Of a DNA stretch of 64,000 nucleotides, positions 12,768 through 23,771 are shown in pieces. The notes under the pieces were generated by a model. It was not told where the DNA came from and ran no database searches. It saw only the letters and a list, made by a program, of their open reading frames with translations. How positions within the stretch are numbered: position 1 is the stretch's first letter; the number at the start of each line of letters is the position of its first letter. Origin of the DNA: Spirometra erinaceieuropaei. Its lineage: Eukaryota; Platyhelminthes; Cestoda; Diphyllobothriidea; Diphyllobothriidae. The stretch spans positions 2,510,738 through 2,574,737 of the forward strand of contig CACRXP010000005.1 of assembly GCA_902702965.1 (NCBI GenBank), given 5' to 3'. The position numbers and the translations under genes are program-made.

Positions 12768-13412
12768 TATCACTCCCGCCTATAGCGACAATTTTCGCGG
12801 TTTTTGATGTCATCTCCCGCATTCCGACCTCATGAGGTCTGTCGACGCTCACGGCGGAACCCTCAGTATTTGCCGTCTACTAGTAATGTGGTCGCACTTC
12901 CCTTCCCCGCTCCTCGGTTGGGCTCGAAGCGTACTGTGGCCGATCTCATCTGGGTTCCTCTCGTCTGGCCTCTTGGACGCTAATAGTCTCATCCGGCGTA
13001 TCATTTCGGCCCAGACGACGCCAGTTCTAAATCCCCTATACAATACCACATGCAGGCCAGTCCTGTTTGAACCGCATACGCACCCCTCAAGGCTGAGATT
13101 TATTGCTACCCTGACGATGACCGACAACATTCCGTTATATACCGCCACATACAGGCCAGTCCTGCCCGCATTTTTCCGTTATTATTTTTATTGAGGGTTT
13201 TTTTCTTCTGTAAAATCAATACAATCATATTTGAATTTTTGTATGGAGTATTTTTTCACCCCTCACTAGTCGTTTTTCCCAACGGACTACTAATTCAGAA
13301 ACTATGAATTGCATTTTGTAAAGATTCTGCCTACCTCGTCTAAAATTCGCATGTACATTTATTTTTAATTGCTTTGATGGGACCCCGACGTGTCCTTAAT
13401 AAAAAATAATTA
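12768..13412 (+). mobile_element. Solitary LINE C 3' UTR (module D) inserted in LINE C copy 1
   Basis: The LINE C reading ...TTTGTGAAACATGTCA breaks off here and resumes at about 13413 with TGATATGTTGTTTCTC; the copy at 38451-39362 has the two parts joined. The insert matches the LINE C 3' UTR seen at 15825-16414 and 23772-24360. It contains a duplicated CAGGCCAGTCCTG motif and ends with GATGGGACCCCGACGTGTCC plus an AATAAA-type tail. It has no coding capacity, so it is either a severely 5'-truncated LINE C or a SINE-like derivative. Confidence 0.7.
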
Positions 13413-14070
13413 TGATATGTTGTTTCTCAATCTACTACCTTCTCTTCGTAATGATCATTTATCGGTTGTCGCTATTTACTTTGCTCTAAGTAAAGCCTTT
13501 GGTGAAGTGCCACATAAAAGACTCTTGGTTAAATTAGAATCTCTGGACCTTACAGTCCCCTTATAGACTGTATTAAGTCATACCCGTCTAATAGTAAACA
13601 AAAGGTTTTAGTTGGATCTTCATCTTCCTGTGAGAACCTTGTACCGTTTTACGTCCTCTTTTGTTCCTGCTGTACCTAAATGGTATCTCGTCGGCAGTTA
13701 GACATTCCCAATCATTTATTTATGGTGATGATCTTATATGTGTATATTAATTCAATAATTCTGCGATCCCTCATTAGGTGGAGCAAATCCATGCTGACTT
13801 GCTTGCTCTTTCAGCGTAGAGCCCAAAATGGCTAATGGAATTCTCTCCGTCTAAATGTCGCTATATGTGTTTTGGACCTGATAGGCTACCCCAACTAGTA
13901 ATCTTTCAAGGAACACCTATGACTGTACGTACCGCCATCAAGGATTTAAGTTTAAACTACACCAATTATCATGATATCTCGCCACACGGTGACAGAATTA
14001 CGGCCAAAGCTGCCCAAATTTTGACTTTATTTCTTACAATTTCTATCTTCCTGTATATATGCGGGTGAAT

Positions 14071-14464
14071 TTCCAAAAGGACGAGGTTATATAGGGTGAA
14101 AAGTTTAGATACAGTGCATTTGTGCCTAATGATAGGACGACTGACAAAATAGTAAGTGCAGACGATTTATGATTAAGAAATAGAGAGCTCTAGATTTGTG
14201 TAAATTCCCATGACGTTATTCAGAATATCGGTTGGCGCGCATTCGTTTGCTTTCGCTAAATACTCGTCATGCCGGTACAGTCATATAGGAACGGAGTAAA
14301 CGTAAACACTTTGTTACTTAGAGATAACGAAAGCTCATCCTGAAAAACAGGAAATGTTCACAAATACTTCAAATGGCAATTTATGAGAAGCTGAGGACTT
14401 CAATTATAATGAAAAGTTTGAGTGACTTTAAACAGTGGCTCCTTATAGAAAGCCAGCTTGGCTT
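14071..14464. other. Unassigned sequence
   Basis: No gene or repeat match was seen between the LINE C remnant and the decayed RTE copy. Confidence 0.4.
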
Positions 14465-15490
14465 CCAACGACGGCATAAAATCAGTGAATAAATTCTCGA
14501 TGGCCGACAGATGTAGGAGAAGTGCCAGGAAGTGTATGCCAACCTATACGCAGCCTTCGTGGACCTAACAGAAATCTTCGACACGGCGAATCGCGATGAA
14601 CTGTAAAAAAAATCGTGCAGACATTTGGTCGTTCCCACCGACTCGCGAACACGGTACGGAGGCCTCAAAACGGTGCGATGGCGCTCGTCGCGGATAATGC
14701 GGCTGTCTTAGAAGCCTTCCCAGTGACTAGGAGAGTGAAGCAGGGTGACTCCGCGTCCCACACCCCCAACAGACGCTGATGGGTAGGGGGCACAGACCTC
14801 TTCGCCGCTCTATGCAACTGCAGCACATGTGAGATCTGGGCAATCAGTCCCCTTTGAATACAATTTTGGTGGTGGCCGGTTCATGTGTAGCTCGCGCAGG
14901 CGAGTTCTCTAACCGCGTCAACCACTGCGCTCAATTCAAGCCTCAGACAAATGACCGACGCAGTCAATAGACCGATTCCTGATAAAAGGAAGAGGAAGTG
15001 AGGTCGATTCTGGGAACTGTTCCTGCGGGGGGTATTGACCACACATTCCTCACTTTGAAAAATCAGACACGCTGCTAATTTGATATTATGTGCTAAAAGC
15101 CGTAACTTGGAAAGCTGACACGCGACGGGCTAGTTCCGTCGTACTTCCAGGATGGAGCTTCATGCTGCAAGGTCAGTTTCGATCGAAACTCCCCTTTCTT
15201 GTTTGATCGTAAACCTAGTTGGTTTTGAGTAGACCTGGCTTGTAGGACACTCATGAACGGGTTCTTTAGGTCTGTTAGTCACCGCGACCGATCCAGCCTC
15301 GGGACTTCTTCAGTCTCTCGTAACACCCGTTCCGGGAGTGTGAGAATGAGAGAGTACGATAGATGCAGCAAATGTCCTCTGTCAATACAAATTAATTCGC
15401 ATACAATTCATCGTCCCTGCGTCCATCTTATGATGGGGCACACGGTAGATATCATCGCCCACGATGTTTGAACTCTCATATGTGATTTTA
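14465..15490 (+). mobile_element. Decayed RTE-like LINE copy, internally deleted
   Basis: Plus-strand translation gives the RTE reverse transcriptase motif A (LYAAFVDLTEIFDT), then DNAAVLEAFPVTRRVKQGD (motif B region) and DLFAA, with frameshifts and stops between. After about 14880 it jumps into sequence shared with the RTE 3' region at 46600-47160 (TGCTAAAAGCCGT, GGGGCACACGGT). It is therefore a fossil of the same family as the copy at 44637-47220, with its thumb and zinc-finger part deleted. Confidence 0.6.
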
Positions 15491-15824
15491 CTAATTGGTG
15501 GACTGAAGATCAAGCACAAAGACTCCTTTTTATCGATATCTATAAAACACGATCACACATGCGTCACCCGCGCCACTCATTCCGTTTATGTAAACACCCG
15601 ACGTACTTTTGGGGTCATATCGCACAGACGGACTGCTTAGCTCTGTTGACCAGTTGCATTCAATCCTAGCGTCAGACAACTGACCGACTCGGTTGGTGGA
15701 CTGGCGCCTGAGAGGGAACATAGAGTGATTTTGACTCTGAGGACCCTGTCCCCACAACTCGTTTTCTCATTTTTTCACTCCAAACAATCTAATGTGTCCG
15801 TGGTCCGAGTGACTGTTATCTAGA
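15491..15824. repeat. Second copy of a direct repeat linked to the RTE fossil
   Basis: 15645-15735 resembles 14922-15035 in the same orientation (shared core CAGACAA.TGACCGAC after a CACTGCGCTCAATTC-like start). The rest of the stretch is unassigned. It may be a duplicated piece of the RTE 3' region. Confidence 0.4.
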
Positions 15825-16414
15825 TAGATAATTTTTATTAAAGACACGTCGGGGTCCCATCAAAGCAAGTTAAAATAAATTTGCATGCGAGTTTTAGACG
15901 AGGTAGGCCGAATCTTTACAAAATGCAATTCCTAGTTTCTGAATTAGAAGTTCATTGAGAAACATGATGATTGAGGGGTGAAAAAAAATCCTTACAAAAA
16001 GTTAAAAATGATTGGATTAATTTTACAGGAGAAAAAAAACCCCTCTTTAAAAATAATGACAGAAAAAAGCGAGCAGGACTGGCTTGTAGGTGGCGGTATA
16101 TAACGGAATGTTGTCGGTCATCGTCACGGTAGCAATAAATGCCCGCCTTGATGGGTACGAATGTGGGTCAGACAGGACTGGCTTGCAAATGGCATTCTAT
16201 ACGGGATTCAAAATTGAGATCGTCTGGGCCTGATTGGTACGCCGCGTCAAAGAGGCCAGACGAGAGGAACCGAGATGCGATCGGTCACAGCACGCTTCGA
16301 GCTCAGCCGAGCAGTGAGGAAGGGAGGTACGACCGAACTACTAGAAGACAGTGAATACTGAGGGTTCCGCCGTGAGCGTCGACAGACCGCATGAGGTCGG
16401 AATGCGGGAGATGA
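15825..16414 (-). mobile_element. LINE C 3' UTR (module D)
   Basis: Read on the minus strand, this matches 12768-13412 along its length and ends in GACCCCGACGTGTC, TTTAATAAAAATTATC and a short ATCT repeat. It lies directly 3' of the LINE C C-terminal coding remnant at 16602-17115, with an assembly gap between. That placement shows module D to be the 3' UTR of LINE C. Confidence 0.7.
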
Positions 16415-16601
16415 NNNNNNNNNNNNNNNNNNNNNNNNNNNNNNNNNNNNNNNNNNNNNNNNNNNNNNNNNNNNNNNNNNNNNNNNNNNNNNNNNNNNNN
16501 NNNNNNNNNNNNNNNNNNNNNNNNNNNNNNNNNNNNNNNNNNNNNNNNNNNNNNNNNNNNNNNNNNNNNNNNNNNNNNNNNNNNNNNNNNNNNNNNNNNN
16601 N
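16415..16601. other. Assembly gap
   Basis: A run of N. It separates LINE C coding remnants from the 3' UTR. Repeated sequence on both sides probably explains the gap. Confidence 0.99.
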
Positions 16602-17115
16602 AGAAACCAATTCAAAATAGGGGTTTCTAATGATATAATTAAGAGTTACCAGTTAATCTACCACTAAATCCCAGGAGGACCCTTCTCGAAGTCAAGAATC
16701 TGAGTGTTCGGGAATGAGACCGTTAACAGTGCCTTTATGCTTTCCGGTGTAAGATGGCTGCGTAATTTCGGCTTGAATACCAGTAACTTAGGCGATAATC
16801 TAATTTCAGGCGGAAGATTATTCCAAAGGAAGGCATATTTGGAAGCAAAGAAGAGGGAGCGCTTAGATGTAGTACAAAGAGGCGGCGGAATCACCATGCA
16901 GGAGTTGCGCGTGGCATAAGACCGATCTCTCGGAGTGAGAGTGTCAATGAGCGGAAGACTGGAGCTAGAGTTGATGCGAGAAAGGAAGCAAAGGCCGCTT
17001 CGAGTCTTCTAACCCACAAAAACTTAATGTTCGCCAACTGACATCTGTGGGGGCAAGCCAGCCCTCTCAAGACATAATCGTTCGCGACGTTCGAACCGAC
17101 ACAATTCCCCATTAA
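16602..17115 (-). mobile_element. LINE C C-terminal remnant
   Basis: Minus-strand frames contain SKYAFLWNNLPPEIRLSPKL (16664-16897), the AWNxLP-type C-terminal signature of non-LTR reverse transcriptases. Upstream, in another frame, lies FLWVRRLEAAFASFLAS (16891-17112). The related sequences at 24860-25060 and 50519-50653 show the same order. Frameshifted, so a pseudogene. Confidence 0.6.
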
Positions 17116-18137
17116 CTGGGCGTTTTATCGAATATTTTGGAGAATTTGCACGTTTTTAATGACTTACATCACTGTGGTTCTGTCTATGCGTATATAATGC
17201 AGGATATGGGAACGTCACTACGGTAGGAAAGCGTATTCCGAGCGCAAACTTACCTATCGGCTTAGGTCTTTTCATCATTTCCCGTTCTATTTTGTGGTTA
17301 TATTGCGCATGTGCATGGCCCCTCCACGCCAGTGTGCTTTCGATCGATCTGCAGGTGTTATCCGGCTAACTCAAGAGTTTGATTTTCTGACTACAAGGTT
17401 TGTGCAGCTTATTTTAACTTAATCGAGCTCGACTTATTAATTCTGGCCTAAAGGTTACCTAAATGCTAATGCTAATTCCAATCTGCTGCGCGCACACGTC
17501 CAGTCCCAAGGGTACATCTTCCGCATGCAAATTTGTTTTACTGCGCTTCTACCGCGCGCACTCACAAAAATATTCATAAATAATCTGCCTTTATGTAAAT
17601 TCAAGCTCTTCTGTAGACTTCATGGCAATACTCTACTGTCGTTAGCCCTTTCTGGTTTACTGCTCTTTTTCCTAATCTCTACTACCAGGCTTTCGATTTT
17701 CGTTATGGTCATGTTCTAGTGAAGCTGATGTTAGCCTTGGTTTTAACGGTAACATTAATCTCTTACCCCGACCTTCATCCTAATCCTTACCGTAACCTAA
17801 ATAAAATCCCAACTGTAGATCAAATCGATAGTCCTATGGCCATGAGTTAAGTAGCAGTGACAAAAGAACGTTAGACAGGCCATAGGGGTAGTGACAGTGG
17901 TCCATTGCTAACCAATTTATGGACATTGTGATCGTGTATTTGATGAATTCATCGGATGTTTTGTGGAGTGCTCTTTTCGCATCTAGTTACTCGGGAGCGT
18001 GATCTTTTTATTATTTTGGACTTCGGACCTGCAGATGTGCTTCGCAACCTATTTACGATCATACGCATAGAATAAAAGCAATAAATAAAAATAAAAGACT
18101 AGTGAATGAACCAAAAGCTGTCCGTCAAAGAGGCCAG
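17116..18137. other. Unassigned sequence with degenerate CCTAA-like repeat
   Basis: No gene was recognised. 17757-17810 has irregular CCTAA/TTACC-type words resembling degraded telomere-like repeats. The right end is the presumed 3' flank of the 586-residue gene. Confidence 0.4.
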
Positions 18138-18143
18138 TTTATT
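18138..18143 (-). promoter_or_regulatory. Possible polyadenylation signal
   Basis: On the minus strand this reads AATAAA, about 100 bases after the stop of the gene at 18240-20000. The spacing fits a 3' UTR signal, but the hexamer is common in AT-rich DNA. Confidence 0.35.
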
Positions 18144-18239
18144 TTGCATAAGTTTTAACTTAACTTGTAAAAGCGGACATCGCCAGAGACGTCTGAATAA
18201 TTTAAACTTAAGAGCATCTGCCCAAAATCCATTCACAAA

Positions 18240-20000
18240 TTATTGTGTCTGCTCAGCATTGACGCTGAGAGAAGTCTTAGGTTCAACCTCGAATCCCTGC
18301 TCTTCGTTTTCACTCTCCGCCATCGCTGCCGTATCTCGGGCAATCTCCGCTTGCACATCTATGCCGCGACTTTGGAGCATAGAAACAAGGGTCCAACAAA
18401 GTTTTTTTCTTCGTCTTTTTCGTCGTTCCTCACAGGAACCGTGATATCTGCATTCCTTGCCACACCTGGAATGACTCCCATAACAGTCTCTTCTACTGCC
18501 ATGGGCTGGATGCTGATTCGGTCCCTGAACAAGGACTTTTGTGATGTAGTTTCTAGGGTCTTCACCAGTATAAATGGGTTGACGTTTGCTGCAGTGGCAT
18601 GCAAACGGTCTCACGTTGCCACTACTACAACGGCTACCCGACCTACTTCGACTTCTACTTCCTTGACACGACCTGTTTCCGGAATCCGCTTGCTGCGTGA
18701 GGAGCATCTCCAGCATCTGAACTGCCCTCAGCTTTCGCAAGAGTTCTGGGTCGAAGTCCTCATCCAACTCATCTAAGGCCGCTCGCATGCGCCGAAATTC
18801 ACGCAGAATACGTATCGTCCATCGCATTACGCTTTGCATCTCGTCCTGCTTACGTCTAAGCATCTTCTTACCACTTTCCGAAGCCAAATAACGCTCAATC
18901 TTGGCCCGCAGAGCTGCTTCTTGGGCTTTCTTTTGCTGTTCCAGCTGCCAGCGACGATACTCCTCCTCATAATTTGCGTTAGCTTGTTCAATCTTGGCAG
19001 CTGACTGGGCGGAAATCAGGTCTGTCTTGTTCGGTAGGTCTGGAGAACCGGTCAGCCGAGAAAACATAGAAGAAAACCGGTGACCTAAATTTGAAAGCCC
19101 AGTCTTTTTGCTATTTGGAGGAGGAGGAGTCCATCTGGGCGTCGGTGGGACAGGAGATTCGCTCTTTTTAGGTTTTGTTTCCTTCGGACTCCCTGCCTGC
19201 GGGTGAGCAGAGGCGGAGGAGGTGGAGGTGAGGGATGGAGTCTTTTTGCTTGAATAATTTGACTTAGGCTTTGGTTGCGTCAGAGTCCCACTTATCTTTC
19301 TGGAACTGCGATTGCTGAGCTGTAGCGGAGGAGTTGAAACGTACGACGGGGTCGACATTGGAACATCTGGCTTTTTTGGTGGTTGTGATGGTCTTGGGGT
19401 TGTTATCTGTTGCTGTCTGACCGATGAGCTCTTCCGGCTCACTGTTGCAGGGGACGATGTATTTACTGAAGATTTATTATTCAACGCCGCCGAGTTTTTC
19501 GTGCCATATGTCTGTACGTCTGCTGATGCTACTGTAGACATCTCCGGTGCCCGGGGTTGTTCGGAAAGCCTTGGTAGTTTTGCTTGTGTAGGATGTTCAG
19601 ATTCGCTTTTCGACTGATTCTGTGCACTTTCCTGAAACGGTGGTTGTGACTGTGACAATAAGGGAGACGATTGCACGAGTTCCCCTACCGCTGTTTCCGT
19701 TTCCGTTCCAGAATCAGACACAGTGCCTTGTGCAGACAATGATGGACGGTTCAGTGGGTGCGATAATTTGGCTATTTCCTGTACAATTGTCTCCGTTCCC
19801 GGTGATGATTCGAATGATGAAATCGCAGCTCCCGAGTACGCACTAGGCAAAGGAGCTGGAGGGACAACAAGAACCTCCGGAACGTTTACTTTTTTTATCC
19901 TTTTTTGCTTCCTCTCGGGTGGCTTCTGTTTTGTTTTCTGATAACCGTAGCCTGCTGGGGCCCTGTAGAGTTTCTGGGCAGCTTCGTCCTCAAAAGACAT
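18240..20000 (-). CDS. Single-exon gene, 586-residue protein of unknown family
   Basis: An uninterrupted minus-strand frame. The start chosen is the ATG at 20000 (MSFEDEAAQKLYR); no ATG lies between it and the upstream stop. Residues about 45-300 are low-complexity, rich in Ser, Pro, Thr and Gln. Residues 305-318 (LSNLGHRFSSMFSR) could form an amphipathic helix. Residues about 340-437 are charged and predicted helical (EEEYRRWQLEQQKKAQEAAL; then FRRMRAALDELDEDF), likely coiled coil. An SR/RS patch at 446-460 is followed by a Cys/His-rich basic stretch (465-536) with CHC, HSRCGKECRYHGSC and RRKRRRKK. No transmembrane segment or signal peptide. I do not recognise the family and assign no function. 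It is unlike the retroelements around it, and its length without a stop argues for a host gene. Upstream non-coding exons cannot be excluded. Confidence 0.75.
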   Translation of the reverse strand: MSFEDEAAQKLYRAPAGYGYQKTKQKPPERKQKRIKKVNVPEVLVVPPAPLPSAYSGAAISSFESSPGTETIVQEIAKLSHPLNRPSLSAQGTVSDSGTETETAVGELVQSSPLLSQSQPPFQESAQNQSKSESEHPTQAKLPRLSEQPRAPEMSTVASADVQTYGTKNSAALNNKSSVNTSSPATVSRKSSSVRQQQITTPRPSQPPKKPDVPMSTPSYVSTPPLQLSNRSSRKISGTLTQPKPKSNYSSKKTPSLTSTSSASAHPQAGSPKETKPKKSESPVPPTPRWTPPPPNSKKTGLSNLGHRFSSMFSRLTGSPDLPNKTDLISAQSAAKIEQANANYEEEYRRWQLEQQKKAQEAALRAKIERYLASESGKKMLRRKQDEMQSVMRWTIRILREFRRMRAALDELDEDFDPELLRKLRAVQMLEMLLTQQADSGNRSCQGSRSRSRSGSRCSSGNVRPFACHCSKRQPIYTGEDPRNYITKVLVQGPNQHPAHGSRRDCYGSHSRCGKECRYHGSCEERRKRRRKKLCWTLVSMLQSRGIDVQAEIARDTAAMAESENEEQGFEVEPKTSLSVNAEQTQ

Positions 20001-21236
20001 CCTTCCTTCGCCAAACAATGCACGGTGGGGACACTTCAGTCATGCCGATAGAGCGTTAGAGACGGCTACTTCTGCCCTAAGAAGACAGCCTGTTTGCCAT
20101 TGATTTTACCATCACGTGACTTACTGGGACTTTGAACTTACGCTTCAGCCGACAAGAAAACGACTGTGGCGAAGTGGTAAATTAGTCAAGAGCTGTGTTC
20201 ATCCGGATATTTTTACTAGGAATACGTGAAACTACTACGTGCACTCCAAATCGGCCGATATATTTATCCGGTTGTCCACAGCAAGAGCCAGCCGTCCGAC
20301 GAAATCTAAGGCGAAGATTGAAAACAAAAGGTCAAAAAATTGCCACTTGGCAGATGTATTTTTTAAAGGAGGATAAATTATTAGACCAAAAAGGAGACAA
20401 TGTAACCAAGAAATTTATATGAATAATCTGGCTCAGAACAAAAATGCGCGATGTTTACATACTGAAGTACATTTTTTCGTGAAAACAGCCTTGGGACTAA
20501 CAGACTTCAACATGTCCACTCAAGATGAGCTTGCTCATATTCAACAATACTACTCTGAAATCGTGCACTGTTTGTCCTCCTTGTTTAATTTTAAACTCCA
20601 ATGTCTTCAGAATCATATGAAATCAACAATACTTTCGGGTTCATTTAGTTAAGGCCAATTCATGCATCATTGCCTTTTAAATACCAGTAAATAGCCTTGG
20701 TTTTAATGAATAAATTTCTCAGGATATATAATATCTAGATTCACAGGGTATCATGGACGGGGGTCCAGGTCGTATTTGTACCGTCGCAGCAGATTAGGCG
20801 ATGAGGTCGAATAGATGGTGCACAACACAACACTGACAAGTATAGCCAGCCCTACATTTAACACCGGCAATAATAACGTCTTAAAGTGTGGAGCAGCATA
20901 TCGACAATCCACAATGAACGTTCAAATAGACCTAGCGGCTGTGTCTGCTTTTTCCCGTTCTGGTACCCAGCCCTAAGATTTGACTAAACAAAGTAATGAT
21001 AGGCGCCACAGCCACACCCAGGAAACCGTCCTTAGCCAGCCAGCTTAAGTGCCTGAGGATGTTTGGCGTATTTGTTTTCACATCATGTAATCTCTGGAGT
21101 ATTAGCCAAACTGTCTCCCCTCCCGAATGAAAGATCCTACGAAAAGGGTGATGCGCAGTCCCGTAGGTGACCCAGGCTAATTCAGATCGTCTTCCGCCAA
21201 ACACACGTCCCAGAAGTGGGAGACTGGAGGAGATAG
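20001..21236. other. 5' flank of the 586-residue gene and unassigned DNA
   Basis: This would hold the promoter of the minus-strand gene. No convincing TATA box or initiator was singled out. Short frames at 20419-20652 and 20932-21204 have no family features. Confidence 0.4.
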
Positions 21237-21420
21237 TACGTTTGATAAGGAAATGAGGCTTTTGCTCTTGAGCTCCATATTCACATCCAAAAACAACAAA
21301 AGAATCAATTGTTAAATCGGTGGTCCTGGGAAGTCAAAAGTTATACACATGTGTGATTCAGGTGCAAGCTGTCACCACCGACACACTCGGGATCGTATGT
21401 ACGGTATTATTTAATTTAAT
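21237..21420 (-). mobile_element. LINE G 3'-end fragment, copy 2
   Basis: 21237-21345 matches 6320-6400 (GGAAATGAGGCTT..GCTCTTGAGC..CC.TATTCA). It is non-coding, a remnant of a LINE 3' UTR on the minus strand. Confidence 0.4.
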
Positions 21421-22620
21421 TTCAAAAAAATTAATTAAATGCCGGTTTACAGGCATTGTCAAGGGAAGCGATTAAACACAAATCCAACCAGCAGTGAAAA
21501 ACCTCCTGAGGTAAAGAAATAAAAATATAGTTGATGGTGGTTTTTATGGTTTGGAGGGTTCAGGAGAAAAAAAACTGCTGGCGGTAGATTTTCGACCGTC
21601 AAGAAGGGGGGGAGGGGGTTTCACGGTATCGGAGATTATCGAACGTCAATTCCTTTCATGAAGTTGGGGATAGTTAAAGAAGAGGCGTTGAGGAACAACT
21701 GGTGAGACCGGCCACAGTGTACAGAGACCACAAACGCCATCGCTACGGTAGAGTCGATCATAGGATTCAGAACCCAAAATTTGAGGAAGTTTTTCTGAAT
21801 GCAAAAATCGAGTAATAGTTCTCTTAAATAAAAGATAATTTTGCAGAGTTTTCACACTCATTGGTAGTTTCTTCCAAATAGCAATAGCGTTTACAGAATA
21901 TAACCGACGATATTTAACAGCACGTGCCAGAGGCAGAAATAAGAAGACCTCACGGTGACTGTTACGTCGTGGGTGGATATGATGTCTTAAAGAAGTGAGT
22001 GGGTTTAAATAGCAAAAAGAGTCCCTTTTGTAATCTACGGAATCATAAAGGATCAAGGCCCGTATGCCGGTAACGTTCTTGGTAAGACAAATGTCGGTGC
22101 TCCAGGGTTAAAATTCTCTTGGTAAAAAAGTGTTGAACGGATTCTATTTTCTTCCGCTCAGTAGCACGCATGAGGCTAAATAAAAACGGACAGTATTCCA
22201 GGCCAGGTCTAACGTACATGTTGAAAAGGCGCATTCTGATGTCCCTAGTTTTAAAGTTTCGGAGGATAAACCCGGTCGTTCTGCGTGCTTTGGAGACTAT
22301 CAAGGCACAGTGCTCCGAGAGATTGAGACTCTTGGAGTATGATATGCCCAGATCCTTGATAACCCTGGGCACATTTATGGCGTGACCTTCAATACTTAGT
22401 TGAGGTTGGTGGTCGTCGCCAACCACCATGACTAAGCACTTATGCCAAGAAAGAGAAAGGCGCCATGTGCGGCACCACTGGGCGAATGCCTGTAGATCGC
22501 TCTTTAGGAGCTCAAGCAGGATGTCACGATCTGCCGGCTTATATCGATATGCAACTTTAAGATCATCGGCATGCATGAAAGGCTTACCATTCTGAAATAT
22601 CGGCAAACGAGCGTCAGACA
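21421..22620 (-). mobile_element. LINE B copy, 5'-truncated in the reverse transcriptase
   Basis: Minus strand. It starts at its 5' cut with a palm fragment, then FMHADDLKVAYRY (motif C with ADD), LSLSWHKCLVMVVGDD, RRTTGFILRNFKTRDIRMRL, VRPGLEYCPFLFSLM and the C-terminal region HREVFLFLPLARAVKYRR with AIAIWKKLP. Two frames overlap at about 22050 (22043-22621 and 21646-22056), so one frameshift. The 3' UTR and AT-rich tail are at 21421-21645. The 5' edge abuts a LINE A remnant, so this copy inserted into LINE A. Confidence 0.8.
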
Positions 22621-23770
22621 TTTATTTAAAGGACCCAACCGTTTCGGAAAGAACCACCGCGTCAGGGTATCCGTTATTAGCGACAATGATCCTCTGCAAG
22701 AAAGTCTTCTGTTGTACGATTATATGATCCAGCTTCCTCTGCAGTTGAAAGGGATGACCACGCAGGTGGTCCGTCCCAGCTAATTCAGAAAAGTCGTCAA
22801 AGTCTACGGCAAACTCACGGTCTCTGACCACGCAGCGTGTTTGAATGACGACACCGCGGAGTTGTCTGTAACGGTGGAGAAACAGATTTAGTTCAGCCAA
22901 TCTGGATTCATAAGGCAGACGGCGATGATTCTTAGCATCTTTGTAGCTATCATCTGAACTCTTTTCAGCTGTCGGCAATCTTCCTCGAACCAGAGTCTCC
23001 AGGCCTGGGCGGCATACTCTAGGCGAGACCGAACGAATGCGCTGCAGGTTTTTCCGAACAGCTCATTATCAGTTTGCGCAGATCCTCGCCTCAGCGCAAA
23101 TAACACCCGTATCGCACGTTTGGCTGTTCTCTGACACTGCCACAATGGTTTAGGGGAGGGAGACATTAGGACGCCAAGGCCTTTCTGTTCCTCAACATGT
23201 GAAGGGGGCTGTCCATGAAGGAGCTATCGAACGGAATCATCCATCTTACTGATCTCTCCAATGCGAAGTCTCAAAACCACGCATTTGTCCATATTAAAAT
23301 TTAGGCTCCAAAGAGCTGAGCAACATTAAAGTCCGTTGAGACTCTCTTGAAGCGCGTGCCTGTTTACATAAAATCCCATGGCTCTCCGCAGTTTTCACAC
23401 CGTCAACAAACATGACGGCGTTGCGTGCCAGGTCGTCGACACAGCCGTTAATGCAAATCAGAAATAGCAACGGCCCTAAGACAGAGCCCTAAGGGACACC
23501 ACCTAGACCGGCGTTAGTTAACTTAGAGGTATCCACACACACGGTTTGTGATTCCCCTGTCGGAACATCTGCAATCCGAGTCGGCAGCTTTCTTCCTACT
23601 CCAATTACAGACAGTTTATAGGCTAGGCGTTTTTGTGGAACACCGTCGGACTCCTTCTGGGAATCTGCGTAGATGACCCCGACCCTACCGTTCTAATTAA
23701 TTGAGCGAGTTCACCGCTCGTTCGTGAGCAATAAAGTGGAAAGGCATGCGCTGTTATGCCTAAAGCAGGG
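22621..23770 (-). mobile_element. LINE A copy 2, decayed
   Basis: The same family as 6570-9225. Minus-strand pieces include RAIRVLFALRRGSAQTDNEL, FVRSRLEYAAQAWRLW, YESRLAELNLFLHRYRQLRG and HLRGHPFQLQRKL, in shifted frames. Motif C and motif B are damaged. The 3' end is cut by the LINE B copy at 22620 and the 5' end by the LINE C copy at 23772, so only the middle and the thumb of the reverse transcriptase survive. Confidence 0.75.
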
Positions 23771-23771
23771 C

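Larger units (their letters stand above)
9780..14070 (+). mobile_element. LINE C copy 1, decayed, interrupted by a 3' UTR insertion
   Basis: A nearly full-length but badly eroded LINE C on the plus strand. In order it holds the ORF1 domain (9931-10314), a Ser/Thr/Pro-rich linker (10443-10745), endonuclease remnants (about 11220-11760, including YITESQSHSLISDSAL and LYRQDR), an N-terminal reverse transcriptase remnant (about 11940-12767), an inserted LINE C 3' UTR (12768-13412), and the rest of the palm and thumb (13413-14070, including YFALSKAF and SPSKCRYMCFGPDRLP). Many stops and frameshifts are present. Better copies lie at 32130-36490. Confidence 0.75.

Noticed and set aside
16247..16620. 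Frames crossing the N run at 16415-16601
   Set aside because: Artefacts of translating an assembly gap; the same holds for those at 50635-50992.
18243..19941. Plus-strand frames over the 586-residue gene
   Set aside because: Antisense shadows of the long minus-strand frame.
20001..20018. Longer start (MFGEGRM) for the 586-residue protein
   Set aside because: That first codon is TTG, not ATG. The first ATG is at 20000.
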